From Gammaproteobacteria bacterium (GTDB taxonomy: Bacteria; Pseudomonadota; Gammaproteobacteria; Steroidobacterales; Woeseiaceae): a stretch of DNA of 64,000 nt. Positions 1 through 13,325 of the stretch are shown in pieces. Under the pieces are notes generated by a model. The model saw only the letters and a list, made by a program, of their open reading frames with translations. It did not search any database and was not told the origin of the DNA. The stretch spans positions 61,076 through 125,075 of the forward strand of contig JAOTYE010000011.1 of NCBI GenBank assembly GCA_029862045.1. Reading direction: 5' to 3'. Position 1 is the stretch's first letter. Every line of letters begins with the position of its first letter. The position numbers and the translations under genes were made by a program.

Positions 1-2
1 TT

Positions 3-578
3 AATGCCGTTTCGATTCTTATGGGAACGCGCGGCGCGGCGATCGCCGCGGCGCATCAGATCGCGATCAACTTTGCGGCGACCATGTTCATGGTGCCACT
101 TGCCCTGAGTGCGGCAATTACGATCAGAGTTGGCCATGCGCTGGGCGCCGGTAACGCGCAGGCTGCCAGATTCAGCGGCGCGCTCGGCATCCTGATCTGT
201 GCGTGTTTCATGACGTGTTCTGCTGCGTTCTTACTCATATTCCGCCATGCGGTCGTGGGTTTGTATACGAATGACGCGTCGGTTACGAGTATCGCGATCA
301 GCCTGTTGTTGATGGCGGCGATATTCCAGGTGGCCGATGGTATTCAAATCGGCGCAGCCGGAGCGCTACGGGGCTATAAGGACACCCGGCTGCCGATGGC
401 GATCAACACCTTTGCTTTCTGGGTGCTCGCGTTTCCACTGGCCTACCTGGCTGCAGTGACCTTCAAGTCGCCGCCCAGCTATGTCTGGGGTGGCTTTGTG
501 GTGGGGCTCACGGTTGCAGCGATATTACTCGCGTGGCGATACGCATACGTCTCTTTGTCCGCGTTATCGAAAGAGTGA
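3..578 (+). CDS. MATE family efflux transporter, C-terminal part (5' end outside window)
   Basis: The frame is open from the window edge, so the first in-frame Met at 21 is internal and the N-terminal half lies upstream. About 190 residues are visible. They contain several hydrophobic helices and the MATE-type stretch GHALGAGNAQAAR, followed by further membrane segments. Known role of the family: Na+ or H+ coupled export of cationic drugs and metabolites across the inner membrane. The similarity is to the NorM-type branch. It ends 70 bases before the stop of the convergent FAD oxidase. The substrate cannot be inferred. Confidence 0.85.
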   Translation, partial: NAVSILMGTRGAAIAAAHQIAINFAATMFMVPLALSAAITIRVGHALGAGNAQAARFSGALGILICACFMTCSAAFLLIFRHAVVGLYTNDASVTSIAISLLLMAAIFQVADGIQIGAAGALRGYKDTRLPMAINTFAFWVLAFPLAYLAAVTFKSPPSYVWGGFVVGLTVAAILLAWRYAYVSLSALSKE

Positions 579-648
579 TTTGTATTCCTGTCGCGTCTGC
601 CGCGGTCACGTGTCGCGGGCGATTCCTCGGCCTGCATGATAAGCGTTC

Positions 649-2121
649 CTAGACATCTGGCTTGATGTTCGCGTTGAGCCGGAACAGATTCGTCGGATCG
701 TATCGGTTCTTCAGCTCGACAAGGCGCGGATAATTCTCACCATAGTTACCCCAGGTTTTTCTCTCGTCATCCTCGTTGAGGTTGGTATAGAAGCCGGCCA
801 TGTGCGGCTCCATCGCCTTGTAATACTCGCGCACTGCGGCGATGCTGGCCTCGTTCTGTGCGGGATCTTCACTGAAATACATAATGCCGAAATTGAAGGC
901 GACGTCGCGATGCGCGTAGGCGGTGGCGTCGGCGGCAACTCTTGAGGTGGCCCCACCGAGATGCTGGAACCAGGATCCAACCATGCCGCGGTTTGCGAAT
1001 TCAACGATGACCTCGATCGCTTCCGGAGTAAGCTCTTTCAGGAAGCTCGACTTGAGGTAGTACTGTTTGCCATGGCCGAGCATGCTATCGGCAGCGGTTT
1101 GTATGTCGTGATACGGGAACGGTGCGAGTTCGCCACTGACGAGGCCCGGGTTATTGAGCATTGGCGCCAGGGCTTTCTCCCCCGCAGCATGATCGCCGCA
1201 CCAGACAACCTCAACCAATGCGATCGTGTTGCCGTCTTCACCGGGTATGAAGCTCGGTTCGATATTTGCTTCATCAGGCAGCGTTTCATGCAGTTCGGCG
1301 TAGAAATCGAGAAAGTCTTTGTTGAACTTATAGATCAGGGTGCCGCCGTAAACAGTCGGGTTAAAGGGGTGCAGGCGATACACGAATTCAGTGGCGATAC
1401 CGAAGTTGCCACCACCGCCACGCAGCCCCCAGAACAAGTCACTGTTCTCGCCTGCGCTGGCGCGCACGACATCACCGCTGGCCGTTACTACCGTCGCGGC
1501 CAGCAGATTGTCGATCGCAAGGCCCATCTTCCGGTCGGTGCGGCCGAAACCACCGCCCAACGTGAATCCTCCCGCGCCCGTGTGAGAAACAATTCCAGTC
1601 GTGGTCATCATGTTGTGCGCCGAAGCAGCACCGTCGATGTGGCCGAGCAATGAACCGCCATCCACACGCAATGTCATTGCGTCGGCATTAACGTCCACAG
1701 AGTGCATCTGCGACAAGTCGATCATCATGCCGCCATCCGAGGTCGATTTGCCGGGCAGGCTGTGGCCACCGCATTTCACGGAGACCAACAGGTCGCGTTC
1801 GCGGGCAAAATTGACAGCATTGATGACGTCACTGGTCGATGTGCACTGCACGACCATCGCGGGTTGTTTGTGGTCGAACATGCCGTTCCAGACTTGCTTG
1901 GCTGCGTCGTAGCCGGTATCACCCTGCAGAAGCAGCCTTCCTTGCAGGCTGCCCGCGAGCTCGGCCACGGTTGCAGATTCGAGAGAGATTTCCTCGCCGG
2001 CACCGGTGACGGCCGGTATCAGGCTGCCTACATCCGTCTCCGGATGATCTGAGCCGCAGCCTGGAAGCGTAGCAGCCACCGCCGCCGCCACAGTGGATTG
2101 ACAGAATGTGCGTCTGAGCAT
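649..2121 (-). CDS. Exported FAD-binding oxidoreductase, berberine-bridge-enzyme (BBE) type
   Basis: 490 residues. The N-terminus (MLRRTFCQST, then a hydrophobic stretch ending LPGCGSD) looks like a twin-arginine-type signal with a lipobox, so the enzyme is probably exported and perhaps lipid-anchored. The PCMH-type FAD domain spans roughly residues 85-260. It carries CGGHSLPG, whose His is the usual 8-alpha-histidyl flavin attachment site, and the glycine-rich GGFTLGGGFGR. The C-terminal BBE segment ends NLFRLNANIKPDV. The position that carries the second flavin-linking Cys in bicovalent members (GVCPTVGVGG type) reads GIVSHTGAGG here, so attachment is probably single. Known family reactions are oxidations of alcohols, sugars or alkaloids. 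The substrate here is unknown. Confidence 0.85.
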   Translation of the reverse strand: MLRRTFCQSTVAAAVAATLPGCGSDHPETDVGSLIPAVTGAGEEISLESATVAELAGSLQGRLLLQGDTGYDAAKQVWNGMFDHKQPAMVVQCTSTSDVINAVNFARERDLLVSVKCGGHSLPGKSTSDGGMMIDLSQMHSVDVNADAMTLRVDGGSLLGHIDGAASAHNMMTTTGIVSHTGAGGFTLGGGFGRTDRKMGLAIDNLLAATVVTASGDVVRASAGENSDLFWGLRGGGGNFGIATEFVYRLHPFNPTVYGGTLIYKFNKDFLDFYAELHETLPDEANIEPSFIPGEDGNTIALVEVVWCGDHAAGEKALAPMLNNPGLVSGELAPFPYHDIQTAADSMLGHGKQYYLKSSFLKELTPEAIEVIVEFANRGMVGSWFQHLGGATSRVAADATAYAHRDVAFNFGIMYFSEDPAQNEASIAAVREYYKAMEPHMAGFYTNLNEDDERKTWGNYGENYPRLVELKNRYDPTNLFRLNANIKPDV

Positions 2122-2160
2122 GAGGGCCCCCTTGGTGAGTTCCTGTTTGTTTTTCTTAGT

Positions 2161-2826
2161 TTAGCCGCCCTGACCAAAATCGGGGCTGTCGCCGGCGAGG
2201 TATTCGTCCTCTTCTGGCGTGTTTTCGCGATTGAGCAAGCGATTGCGGTGCGGAAAGCGGCCGAATTGCTCAACGATGTCCCGGTGCAGCTCCGCAAATT
2301 GTGCGATGGTCTCAAACGTCTCGCGATGCGTCTTCGATACCGCTTCGGACAAGCGGGTGTATATCTCAACAGACTTCGCCTGGACTTTTCGAGACTCGGC
2401 ATGTTGTAACGGCATATAAAAAAACGCTCGTTGAATCGACGTTAGTCCTTTGTCTTTCTTGTCCATCGCACCTTCGACACAGAGTTTTAGTGCGGCGTTG
2501 TCCATTGCAAAAGCATCCGCCGTATTGCGGTAGATGTTGCGGCGGAATTGATCGAGCAGGAGTATCAGTGCAAGCCGACCTCGTGGTTCATGTGCCCAAT
2601 GATCCAGTTGGCCCTCGGTCGCTTTGGTGACGTCGTCGGTAAACTCCTTCTTGCATTCGTGATCGAAAACAGAATCCTCGCCAAACCAGACGTCCATGCG
2701 TCGGTCGATTTGGGGCGCCGTAAGTTCCTGTTCTTTGAACCAGAACGACAGGATTTCGTCGATGCGAATCTGGTCGTCATCGGTAACGGTCGCTTCCATG
2801 CTCTCGCTGAATAGTTTTACCGGCAT
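2161..2826 (-). CDS. DUF924 family protein
   Basis: 221 residues. It shows the hallmarks of the DUF924 (PF06041) family: an N-terminal IDEILSFWFKE, the WFGED stretch, LILLLDQFRRNIYR, and the helical QRAFFYMPLQHAES segment. These proteins are all-helical and TPR-like, cytoplasmic, and of unknown function. The first Met (2826) gives MPVKLFSESMEATV. An internal Met about nine codons later (MEATVTDDD) is an equally possible start. It stands alone downstream of an AT-rich gap and 40 bases ahead of the FAD oxidase start on the same strand. Confidence 0.8.
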   Translation of the reverse strand: MPVKLFSESMEATVTDDDQIRIDEILSFWFKEQELTAPQIDRRMDVWFGEDSVFDHECKKEFTDDVTKATEGQLDHWAHEPRGRLALILLLDQFRRNIYRNTADAFAMDNAALKLCVEGAMDKKDKGLTSIQRAFFYMPLQHAESRKVQAKSVEIYTRLSEAVSKTHRETFETIAQFAELHRDIVEQFGRFPHRNRLLNRENTPEEDEYLAGDSPDFGQGG

Positions 2827-2961
2827 GTCAATATTCCGAGTGCGCCAGCGGCGCAGGTCCTCGCGACATTGTGACGCGACGACGCGCTTTTAGTGCGAAC
2901 CAGGTCACGATTCGGGCGGTACGGGCCATTAAAGGTTCCGTTTCTCGGTAGACTTTAGCAG

Positions 2962-3432
2962 ATGATGGGCGCCCACAGCGGAAACGCGACTCGATTTCTG
3001 ATCACCGGACTTGTTTGCATCTGTCTGTCCGCCTGCGGTGACCCGGCGGAAGGCCCTGAGCAGGCAATACGTTCCTGGGTAAGTCAGGGCCACGAGGCCG
3101 CGGAAGCAAAAGATCGCCGGGCTCTCGTCGACATGATTTCGCCCACATACACGGATGCCCGGGGCAATAGCCGTGACGACATCGAGAATATGTTCCGCTT
3201 CTATTTTTTGCGGCAGGACAAAGTGGCGCTTCTGACGCGCATTGAAGAACTCCAGATCTACGGGGACAGTGCCGCAATGCTCGTGTTAGCCGTTGGCATG
3301 GCAGGAACGAGTGATACGGTTCTTGGCTTCAGCGCTGATGCGTACCGATTCGAGATGGAATTCGAACGAGGCGATGAGGAGTGGTTGCTGACTTCGGCTC
3401 GCTGGGGCGAACTCGGAGAGGATTTGCATTAG
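2962..3432 (+). CDS. Predicted lipoprotein, NTF2/SnoaL-like
   Basis: 156 residues with a lipoprotein signal: basic start, hydrophobic LITGLVCICLSAC, and lipobox LSAC at about residue 25. The mature part begins DPAEGPEQAIRSWVSQG, and its alternating helix and strand pattern (AIRSWV...RALVDMISPTYTDARG...EEWLLTSARW) resembles small NTF2-like or DUF4440-type folds. That assignment is by pattern only. The next gene, a LEA type 2 lipoprotein, starts 20 bases after its stop, so the two are probably co-transcribed envelope proteins. No catalytic residues are evident. Confidence 0.65.
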   Translation: MMGAHSGNATRFLITGLVCICLSACGDPAEGPEQAIRSWVSQGHEAAEAKDRRALVDMISPTYTDARGNSRDDIENMFRFYFLRQDKVALLTRIEELQIYGDSAAMLVLAVGMAGTSDTVLGFSADAYRFEMEFERGDEEWLLTSARWGELGEDLH

Positions 3433-3452
3433 TCTGGCTGGGAGGCCGCAGC

Positions 3453-3935
3453 ATGAATGCATCGAAACTGATGTCTTGCACCGCCACGCTATTGTTGGCG
3501 TCGCTGTTCACAGCATGTGCCAGTACAGGCAATTTGATCAGCGCGCCGGACGTGAGTCTTAGAAACGTGCAGATGACCGAGGTCGATTTCTCCGGACAGA
3601 CCTTTCTGTTGGGTTTTGATGTGACTAACCCGAACCCGTTTCCGCTGCCGATAAGTGCTGTGTCCTACGCAATTGAGCTGGATGGCTTCCGTTTTGCGAG
3701 GGGCGAGACGAAGGGTGGTTTCACAGTGCCGGCTTCCGGAGACGGGGAATTTGCGATTACTGTGCAGCTCGATCTGCTCAGAACCGCGCCACAATTGCTG
3801 TACATCGTTCGCAACGGAGTCATGCGCGACATCCCGTACGGGCTCAGCGGCAAACTCGGCTTTGACATTCCGTTCACCGAACCGGTTACCTTCAGCTCGA
3901 GCGGCGAAATCCGTTTGCAGGCGAGTGCTCGCTAA
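3453..3935 (+). CDS. LEA type 2 family lipoprotein
   Basis: 160 residues from the ATG at 3453. The reading frame stays open upstream, but this start follows GGAGGCCGCAGC and gives a clean signal peptide (MNASKLMSCTATLLLASL) with lipobox FTAC. The mature domain contains the LEA14/WHy pattern, DVTNPNPFPLPISAVSYAIELDG, followed by beta-rich sequence to the C-terminus. The family (Pfam LEA_2) occurs as periplasmic lipoproteins in gammaproteobacteria, with a suggested stress or desiccation role that is poorly tested in bacteria. It is the second gene of a likely two-gene operon. Confidence 0.8.
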   Translation: MNASKLMSCTATLLLASLFTACASTGNLISAPDVSLRNVQMTEVDFSGQTFLLGFDVTNPNPFPLPISAVSYAIELDGFRFARGETKGGFTVPASGDGEFAITVQLDLLRTAPQLLYIVRNGVMRDIPYGLSGKLGFDIPFTEPVTFSSSGEIRLQASAR

Positions 3936-4184
3936 CCACTGGTTACGCGCGCAACCAATAGGCGCGCACTGCGCCCGTTGCCGAAAGCGGCCGCAAACCC
4001 TCTAATCAAGCCCTTATTGATAGCATTGCTGCAGTGCAGTAGCGGCTTTGGCGGGTCGTGACATATACTGCATCGCTCGGGCAGCACCGGTGGACTCCTC
4101 CTTGCGGCCCAACCCGGCGCTTCACGTGCCAACTCAACGAGACACTCATCGGGGCGCGCCAGGCGCGTGATCCTCAGGGCGTTT

Positions 4185-10053
<5,869 letters not shown>

Positions 10054-10063
10054 ATTGACTTTG

Positions 10064-10149
10064 GGAGGCGCCGGGTGGGATGCCTCTTATCGGAAGTAAA
10101 GCGCAGCGCAGCGAGCCATGAAGATAAGAGGCCTGCCGGCCGGCGTCTC
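10064..10149. repeat. Dispersed hairpin repeat, copy A
   Basis: An inverted repeat (arms containing CGCCGG and GCCTCTTATC, answered by GATAAGAGGC and GCCGGCG) surrounds a 31-base core at 10092-10122. The core begins GGAAGTAAAGCGCAGC and ends GCGAGCCATGAA. The same core recurs at 28632-28662, 40498-40528 and 45743-45773, while the arms differ each time. This copy lies between the convergent gltD and the ferritin gene and touches the latter's stop codon. There is no U-run, so it is not a classic terminator, although it could act as a 3'-end stabiliser. Confidence 0.9.
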
Positions 10150-10437
10150 CTAATCGTGTGCTATCTCTTTGTCCGTGAACAGGTAGTCCTTCAACTCTTT
10201 GTCGAAGGCTGGGTCTTTGCGGCGGATCCATTCAAGCACCATCGCAGCATGTTCTTTTTCTTCGTCACGATTGTGCGCGAGGATCGCAGCAAGTTCTTTG
10301 TCTTTACACGCATCAACGCGCTGGTTGTACCAGTCTACGGCCTCGAGCTCTTCCATCAGTGATGTAATTGCGCGATGCATGTCGCGCGTCTCGTCCGTTA
10401 GTTCGCCGATCGGTTCGTGGTAGCCCTCATTCGCCAT
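10150..10437 (-). CDS. Encapsulin-type ferritin-like protein (EncFtn family)
   Basis: 95 residues, closely resembling the encapsulated ferritin of Rhodospirillum rubrum in length and sequence. It keeps MEELEAVDWY (E29, E30, E32, W36) and AHNRDEEKEHAAM (E59, E60, H63), the metal-binding and ferroxidase positions of that family. EncFtn forms annular decamers that oxidise Fe(II) and normally work inside an encapsulin shell. Here the protein ends at DYLFTDKEIAHD with no C-terminal shell-targeting tail, and no encapsulin gene is present in the window. ATG 10437 has AGGAG 6 bases upstream and overlaps the end of the sensor kinase gene by 11 bases, so the two are translationally coupled. A role outside a shell is an inference. 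Confidence 0.9.
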   Translation of the reverse strand: MANEGYHEPIGELTDETRDMHRAITSLMEELEAVDWYNQRVDACKDKELAAILAHNRDEEKEHAAMVLEWIRRKDPAFDKELKDYLFTDKEIAHD

Positions 10438-12469
10438 GTGTGTCTCCTGACAAGGTAACGATTACGGCAACACCGTCGTCAGTATTGCGTGCGTCAATTC
10501 TACCGCCATGCCCCTCGGCAATGAGCTTGGCTACGTATAATCCGAGCCCCAGGTGTTTATCGTCGCCGCCAGGCCGCATCGATACCATGGAATCGAATAG
10601 CTGCGAACGCATACGCTCGGGCAGCGGCGGCCCAGGATTTGCAGTGGTCAGCACCAGTGAATCGTTCTCTGCCTTCAGGCCAACGGAGATCGTGTCATTC
10701 TCTGCGCTGAAATCGACTGCGTTGTCGACCAGCTTGTCGAGCATTTGAATGATGAGCTCCGGCGAACCCCGTGTCATCGCTGTATCAAGTTCGGTATTGA
10801 AATCGAAGTTTCGATTTGGATAAACATCACTATAAGCGGCCACCGCAGAATCCAGGGCAGCACGCAGATCAAAAGTCTCGGGCTCCGCGTATTGCATCAG
10901 TTCTTCCACCCGGCTTGCTTCACTCATCGCTGTCAGAATTCTTCGCAGGCGGTCAGCGCCGTCGCGCGCCCTTGCCGTGTATCCAGCAGACGCCTCGTTC
11001 AGCGGTTCGTGTTCGAGGTTTTCGAGCGACGAGGTCACGATCGCAAGCGGGGTGCGCAATTCGTGCGACAGCTTGGAGGCGAGAGATCGCAGGTATTCGT
11101 TGTAGTCACCAAGCTGCCGCAACACGTGTGAGAAACTCCGCGACAAATCACCAACCTCATCTGCTGCGGATTCGCTGGGCAAACTGGTGCGAAGGTTGTC
11201 GTTCTCGAGAGCGTCTTCGGCCGCGACACTCAATTTGCGAATTCGCCGCGACAGCCAGGTCGCATAACCAAGAAGCGTTGCCGCAACGAGCAGTGTTGCG
11301 ATCAGCGTCACGTTCATGAGCCTGACGAGGCCCTGGTTTCTCAGGCTGAGGATCGCATCGGTTCCCTGCTGCAACACCACCGCACCAATAGTCCTGTTTT
11401 CGGCTGAAATCGGCTGGGCAACTGCAACCACAGCCTTGCCGCTGTCACGGCTGCGAAACCAACTGGCATCCGGGCGACCTTCAAGAGCTTGTGCAATGTA
11501 GTTTTGCTGCTCGCGACCACTCGGATTCGGCCTCGCAAGTTCAGGCTCCTGACCCGACTCGACCAGCGCGTTGTACGCAATACGCAACCAGGCCGATCTC
11601 GCGCCGACTGGCTCCCCGGAGGGCGCGGACAAATCACCGCTGCTGGCGATTCGCCAGCCCAACGCATCCGTGACAAACAGGCGCATATCCTGTTGTTCAA
11701 ACCTGTCGAGGACCTCGGTCAGCTCCGGTGACACGGTGACGAAAGGTCCCGGTGTCCGTGCCGCGAAACTGGCGCTGCGCACAGGCGCTGCGAGTTCGTT
11801 TGCAGTGTTGCTGACGACGACGCCAAGGTGAGTGCCGAGCTTGCTCGCCGGGATTCGTGCCTCGATCTGATAGCCGCCAGGAACATCCTGCCAAAGCGAA
11901 AGAATCTCGCGGTCCAATCTAAGGCCATACTTACTTTGAACGACGGTAACAACCGGCCCAGGCGCTTCGGCGGCGAAAGTAATCGTCTCTTCGAGATCAA
12001 GCGGACTGGTATTGATCAGGCTGACGCGATCCGCAAAGTGCGAACTGTCATCGAGTGCGATCGTCCCTGGACGAGCAAAGACCACGTTTTTATCGGTAAC
12101 TTCGACGTACAGATAGAGCGCCTGTTCATAAGCGCCGATCGCAAATCGGATGGACCCGTCTGTGCCGCGCAGAGTGCGCAGCGACTCTCGTTCAAGCGTC
12201 CAGTCCTGGAAATAGCCGTCGATTTCGGGGCGTGTTTCAAGGCGGTGACCATACAGTTGATCGCCATACACGTAGTCAGAATATTGAGTGTCCGGAAACT
12301 CCCCGGGATACTGTGCCAGGGAGTCGGCAATCGCCCGGGCTGTGCCCGCGAGCATTTGTTGCTGTCCTCTACGCAGCGCCGATTCGGTCTCGTGAATGAA
12401 CTGGTATCCGGCCCATGGCAGTACAAGAGTCAGCACACTGACGAGAAGCAACTGCCGCTTGAGGTTCAT
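10427..12469 (-). CDS. pdsS: Sensor histidine kinase of the proteobacterial dedicated sortase system
   Basis: 680 residues. An N-terminal membrane anchor is followed by a long periplasmic sensor region. Around residues 75-150 this reads PEIDGYFQDW...LYLYVEVTDKNVV, a pattern like family 9 carbohydrate-binding modules. A second membrane helix (NVTLIATLLVAATLLGYATW, about 390) leads to HAMP, then HisKA with the phospho-accepting His in SHELRTPLAI (about 465), then a HATPase domain (DNAVDFS, GLGLYVAKLIAEGHGG). Position and architecture match the marine sortase histidine kinase family. It follows its response regulator by 15 bases and overlaps the ferritin gene downstream. The sensed signal is unknown. 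Confidence 0.85.
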   Translation of the reverse strand: MNLKRQLLLVSVLTLVLPWAGYQFIHETESALRRGQQQMLAGTARAIADSLAQYPGEFPDTQYSDYVYGDQLYGHRLETRPEIDGYFQDWTLERESLRTLRGTDGSIRFAIGAYEQALYLYVEVTDKNVVFARPGTIALDDSSHFADRVSLINTSPLDLEETITFAAEAPGPVVTVVQSKYGLRLDREILSLWQDVPGGYQIEARIPASKLGTHLGVVVSNTANELAAPVRSASFAARTPGPFVTVSPELTEVLDRFEQQDMRLFVTDALGWRIASSGDLSAPSGEPVGARSAWLRIAYNALVESGQEPELARPNPSGREQQNYIAQALEGRPDASWFRSRDSGKAVVAVAQPISAENRTIGAVVLQQGTDAILSLRNQGLVRLMNVTLIATLLVAATLLGYATWLSRRIRKLSVAAEDALENDNLRTSLPSESAADEVGDLSRSFSHVLRQLGDYNEYLRSLASKLSHELRTPLAIVTSSLENLEHEPLNEASAGYTARARDGADRLRRILTAMSEASRVEELMQYAEPETFDLRAALDSAVAAYSDVYPNRNFDFNTELDTAMTRGSPELIIQMLDKLVDNAVDFSAENDTISVGLKAENDSLVLTTANPGPPLPERMRSQLFDSMVSMRPGGDDKHLGLGLYVAKLIAEGHGGRIDARNTDDGVAVIVTLSGDTHGE

Positions 12470-12484
12470 TGCAGGCCGGGGCAG

Positions 12485-13177
12485 CTAGTCAGCGAGCCAG
12501 CGATAGCCCATGCCATACACGGTTTCTATCGCAGCGAAATCCGCATCGATAGCAATGAATTTCCGACGAATGCGCTTGATATGCGACGTAATTGTATTGT
12601 CATCGAGCACGGCCTGCGCCGCATCCATGAGCTGCTGTCGGTTTTTGACATGCCCGGGATAGCGCGCCATCGCGTGGACGAGCCAGAACTCGGTTAACGT
12701 CAGACCGACCGGATGATTCTGCCAGATGATGGTCATGCGATCCGTATCGATCTCGAGGTTGCCACGTGTAATACGACTGTCTTTCGATTGTGGTTTTTGT
12801 AGCGCATCGAGACGCCTGAACAATGCGGCGACGCGCGCCATCAGGTGCGGCAGGCTGATATCTTTGGTGAGGTAATCATCTGCACCAAGGCGTAGCCCGG
12901 AAACCGCATCGAATTCGCTGTCCCGGGCAGTCAGGAAAATGATCGGCAACTCCGCAGCTCTCGAGCGTAACTCGCGGCACAGCTCGAATCCGCCTTCGAC
13001 GTCATCCTTCAGGTTTATGTCGATCACAACGAGGTCGGGCAGACGAGTATCAAACGCCTGCATCGCAGGGTCGCGTGCCTCGTAGGTCTCGACGACATAC
13101 CCTTCGCGCTCGAATGCCGCCGCGTAGTTGGCGCGAATGGCAGCTTCATCCTCGACGATCGCAATACGTTTGGCCAC
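12485..13177 (-). CDS. pdsR: Response regulator of the dedicated sortase system (OmpR type)
   Basis: 230 residues from GTG 13177, chosen because GGAAG lies 6 bases upstream and the receiver domain starts directly after it (VAKRIAIVEDEAA). The longer open frame upstream is non-homologous. The receiver has the acidic pair in EDE, the phospho-Asp in DLVVIDINL, and Lys in DDYLTKD. The C-terminal winged helix (about 130-230) contains LTLTEFWLVHAM and ends VYGMGYRWLAD. It is paired with the downstream kinase and divergent from the sortase target gene. It probably regulates both through the 148-base intergenic region, where direct GCCACA repeats are visible. Confidence 0.88.
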   Translation of the reverse strand: MAKRIAIVEDEAAIRANYAAAFEREGYVVETYEARDPAMQAFDTRLPDLVVIDINLKDDVEGGFELCRELRSRAAELPIIFLTARDSEFDAVSGLRLGADDYLTKDISLPHLMARVAALFRRLDALQKPQSKDSRITRGNLEIDTDRMTIIWQNHPVGLTLTEFWLVHAMARYPGHVKNRQQLMDAAQAVLDDNTITSHIKRIRRKFIAIDADFAAIETVYGMGYRWLAD

Positions 13178-13200
13178 TTTATCTTCCAATAGTCGACATT

Positions 13201-13240
13201 GGAGGAACACGACCGTTCCTCCTCGCCACAATTTGCCACA
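13201..13240. promoter_or_regulatory. Candidate operator region between pdsR and the sortase target gene
   Basis: A perfect inverted repeat, GGAGGAAC-N6-GTTCCTCC, occupies 13201-13222. It is followed by GCCACA at 13225 and again at 13235, a 10-base period typical of head-to-tail sites for OmpR-type regulators. A third GCCACA lies at 13261. The region sits 24 bases upstream of the pdsR GTG and about 85-125 bases upstream of the divergent target gene. Binding by PdsR is inferred. Confidence 0.4.
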
Positions 13241-13325
13241 TTCCGCCGGTGCATTGCCATGCCACAGGCCGCGGCAGGGCGTTTTGGCTTGTTGCAATAG
13301 GTCATAGAAGAGAAGGAGATCTGCG

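Noticed and set aside
4064..4069. TATACT as the gltB promoter
   Set aside because: A good -10 hexamer, but no acceptable -35 at 16-18 bases, so it is mentioned only within the gltB entry.
10064..10149. Hairpin copy A as an intrinsic terminator of gltD
   Set aside because: The stem is strong, but the loop is 31 bases and no U-run follows in either direction.
11828..12697. Plus-strand open frame (289 codons) opposite the sensor kinase and regulator
   Set aside because: A shadow of the minus-strand genes. The sequence is low in recognisable domains and crosses the boundary between two real genes.
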